A DNA stretch of 8,447 nucleotides from an uncultured Clostridia bacterium (GTDB lineage Bacteria > Bacillota_A > Clostridia > TANB77 > CAG-508), in NCBI GenBank assembly GCA_944392525.1, contig CALXXB010000051.1, positions 1 to 8,447 of the forward strand, written 5' to 3'. Position numbers and translations under genes: made by a program. The first letter of the stretch is position 1; each line of letters begins with the position of its first letter. The notes below the pieces were generated by a model that saw only the letters and a program-made list of their open reading frames with translations, was not told where the DNA came from and ran no database searches. Shown in pieces: positions 6,567-8,447 of this stretch.

Positions 6567-6575
6567 GGAAAGGGG
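6567..6575 (+). promoter_or_regulatory. Ribosome binding site that fixes the pyrG start at 6582
   Basis: GGAAAGGGG lies six bases before the ATG at 6582. It falls downstream of the TTG at 6543, which would extend the frame by 13 codons ([13 protein letters not shown]) but has no binding site of its own and lies in the leader repeat. Confidence 0.8.
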
Positions 6576-6581
6576 AAAAAA

Positions 6582-8189
6582 ATGAATACAAAGTACATAT
6601 TTGTAACAGGAGGAGTAGTATCAGGATTAGGAAAAGGAATAACGGCAGCATCTTTAGGGAGACTATTAAAAAATAGAGGATATAAGGTAACAATACAAAA
6701 ATTTGACCCTTATATAAATGTAGACCCGGGAACAATGAACCCATATGAGCACGGAGAAGTGTTTGTAACAGATGATGGAGCAGAAACAGATTTAGATTTA
6801 GGACATTATGAAAGATTTATAGATGAAAATCTTACACATAATTCAAGTGTAACAATGGGGAAAGTATATTCTACAGTAATAGAAAAAGAAAGAAAAGGCG
6901 AATACTTAGGAAAGACAGTACAAGTAATACCTCATATAACAAACGAGATAAAAAGAAGAATATATGGATTTGAAGACACAGATACTGATATAGTAATAAC
7001 AGAAGTTGGTGGAACAGTAGGAGATATAGAGGGACTTTCAATAATCGAGGCAATTAGACAAGTAGGATTAGAAAAAAATCCAGAAGATGTATTGTATATA
7101 CATGTAACATTACTTCCATATATACATGGCTCAAATGAAATAAAATCAAAACCTACACAACATTCTGTAAAAGAATTACAGAGTTTAGGTATAAAACCAA
7201 ACATATTAGTATGTAGAACAGAACAAGATATACCAGATAGTGTAAGAGAAAAATTATCACTATTTTGTAATGTAAGAAAATCAAGTGTAATTCAAAATAA
7301 AACAGCAGATTGTTTATATGCAGTACCATTAATGTTAGAAGAAGAAGGATTAGCAAGAGAAGTTTGCAATCATTTGAAATTAGATAGATATATACCAGAT
7401 AATTCAAAATGGCAAGAAATGATAGATAATATAAGAAGTATAGACAAAAATAACAAAGTAAGAGTAGCAATTGTAGGTAAATATATAAAGCTAGAAGATT
7501 CATATATATCTGTAATAGAAAGTTTATATCATGCAGGATTTGAAAATCATGTAAAAGTAGAAGTAGACTTAGTAGATGCAGAGAAAATAAACAGAGAAAA
7601 TGCAAAAGAAGAATTATCTAAATATGATGGAATAATAGTACCAGGTGGATTTGGAACAAGAGGAATAGAAGGAAAGATAGAGACAATTAAATATGTAAGA
7701 GAAAATAAAGTTCCATTTTTAGGAATATGTCTTGGTATGCAAATGGCTGTTGTAGAGTTTGCAAGAGATGTATTAGGACTAGAGGATGCAAATTCAGCTG
7801 AATTTGATGAAAATACTAAGAATCCAGTAATCCATATAATGGAAGAACAAAAGAAAGTGGATAAAAAAGGTGGAACAATGAGATTAGGAGCATATCCTTG
7901 TATAATAAAAGAAGGAAGCTTAGCAAGTAAAGTATATGGTAAAAAAGAAATAGAAGAAAGACATAGACATAGATATGAATTTAACAATGATTATAGAGAA
8001 AAATTAGAAGAAGCAGGTCTAACAGTTTCAGGAACATCTCCAGATGGTAACTTGGTAGAAATAGTAGAAATAAAAGACCATCCATATTTTATTGCAGGAC
8101 AATTCCATCCAGAATTAAAATCAAGACCAAACCGTCCAGCTCCTTTATTTGTAGGATTGGTAAAAGCTTGCATTGATAATAGAAAATAG
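6582..8189 (+). CDS. pyrG: CTP synthase (glutamine-hydrolysing)
   Basis: CTP synthase aminates UTP to CTP using ATP and glutamine, the last step of pyrimidine nucleotide synthesis, in the cytoplasm. From the ATG at 6582 it has 535 residues, the normal family length, and begins [19 protein letters not shown], which holds the synthetase P-loop (K18). K40 (TIQKFDPY), D72 and E141 ([11 protein letters not shown]) fit the ATP/Mg and UTP sites. The synthetase domain runs to about 268. A linker leads to the class I glutamine amidotransferase domain (about 292-535), with oxyanion-loop PGGFGTRG (354-361), nucleophile C383 in GICLGMQ, and H509/E511 in QFHPEL. No key residue is missing. A TTG-started version 13 codons longer is unlikely. 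It has its own promoter and a leader with alternative hairpins. No clear terminator separates it from the tRNA promoter, so some read-through is possible. Confidence 0.97.
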   Translation: MNTKYIFVTGGVVSGLGKGITAASLGRLLKNRGYKVTIQKFDPYINVDPGTMNPYEHGEVFVTDDGAETDLDLGHYERFIDENLTHNSSVTMGKVYSTVIEKERKGEYLGKTVQVIPHITNEIKRRIYGFEDTDTDIVITEVGGTVGDIEGLSIIEAIRQVGLEKNPEDVLYIHVTLLPYIHGSNEIKSKPTQHSVKELQSLGIKPNILVCRTEQDIPDSVREKLSLFCNVRKSSVIQNKTADCLYAVPLMLEEEGLAREVCNHLKLDRYIPDNSKWQEMIDNIRSIDKNNKVRVAIVGKYIKLEDSYISVIESLYHAGFENHVKVEVDLVDAEKINRENAKEELSKYDGIIVPGGFGTRGIEGKIETIKYVRENKVPFLGICLGMQMAVVEFARDVLGLEDANSAEFDENTKNPVIHIMEEQKKVDKKGGTMRLGAYPCIIKEGSLASKVYGKKEIEERHRHRYEFNNDYREKLEEAGLTVSGTSPDGNLVEIVEIKDHPYFIAGQFHPELKSRPNRPAPLFVGLVKACIDNRK

Positions 8190-8215
8190 AAATTTTAAAA
8201 ATTTTAAAAATACTA

Positions 8216-8244
8216 TTGACAAAAAAGAAAAAAACCTTTATAAT
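8216..8244 (+). promoter_or_regulatory. Consensus sigma-A promoter of the tRNA-Gly pair
   Basis: TTGACA (8216-8221), exactly 17 bp, then TATAAT (8239-8244): both boxes match consensus perfectly, as is common for stable RNA genes. The start is expected near 8251, only about 15 bases before the first tRNA. Confidence 0.9.
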
Positions 8245-8247
8245 CTA

Positions 8248-8354
<107 letters not shown>

Positions 8355-8363
8355 ACTTTATAT

Positions 8364-8437
<74 letters not shown>

Positions 8438-8447
8438 AATAAAATGA

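Noticed and set aside
6543..6581. TTG-initiated extension of pyrG by 13 codons
   Set aside because: It has no ribosome binding site, the extension is not conserved-looking (MVCFLFIFG), and the sequence belongs to the leader repeat and U-tract. GGAAAGGGG and the conserved [11 protein letters not shown] start support 6582.
7153..7605. 150-codon open frame on the minus strand inside pyrG
   Set aside because: Its Leu/Tyr/Phe-rich composition is what the opposite strand of an A-rich gene gives. It has no ribosome site and the pyrG domains across it are intact. The other opposite-strand frames within genes were rejected for the same reason.

Overview
The window is AT-rich (roughly 30% GC by eye). 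It has AGGAGG-type ribosome binding sites, sigma-A-like promoters, short intergenic gaps and A/K/E-rich proteins. Together these suggest a low-GC Gram-positive bacterium, most likely a Clostridia-type Bacillota. The sequence alone does not allow a genus. The gene content is largely housekeeping: cell-wall hydrolases, a membrane-anchored protease, phospholipid synthesis, a transcript-cleavage factor, nucleotide metabolism and tRNA. I see no mobile element, CRISPR array, defence cassette or phage gene.

Layout. Positions 1-2874 hold three consecutive + strand M23 (LytM) peptidoglycan peptidase genes. The first is cut by the window edge. The next two are tandem paralogs of PcsB/CwlO-like architecture: signal peptide, long coiled coil, low-complexity linker, zinc-peptidase domain. 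A 126-base gap holding a hairpin-rich leader (2936-2994) precedes a C-terminal processing protease of family S41 (3001-4218). That gene is followed 14 bases later by pgsA (best start 4233). A terminator-like hairpin (4888-4922) overlaps the promoter of greA (4988-5467). greA converges on deoD (5575-6297, minus strand), with a hairpin terminator between them. deoD and pyrG (best start 6582) are divergent, each with its own recognisable promoter. The pyrG leader has an attenuator-like arrangement. The window ends with two identical tRNA-Gly(TCC) genes behind a consensus promoter (TTGACA, 17 bp, TATAAT). The first tRNA is bracketed by a perfect 12-bp inverted repeat.

How the genes may work together. 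The M23 hydrolases and the S41 protease form a plausible envelope-remodelling cluster. In other Firmicutes, coiled-coil hydrolases of this shape are controlled by FtsEX, and S41 proteases can turn over wall enzymes; both links are inference here. pgsA adds anionic phospholipid synthesis. deoD (purine nucleoside salvage) and pyrG (CTP synthesis) are a nucleotide-metabolism pair sharing one intergenic region.

No wholly new multi-gene system is evident. The parts most worth a second look are non-coding: the pyrG leader (A8 tract running into the first C residues, followed by alternative hairpins), the structured leader before the S41 protease gene, the terminator/promoter overlap before greA, and the inverted repeat around the first tRNA.
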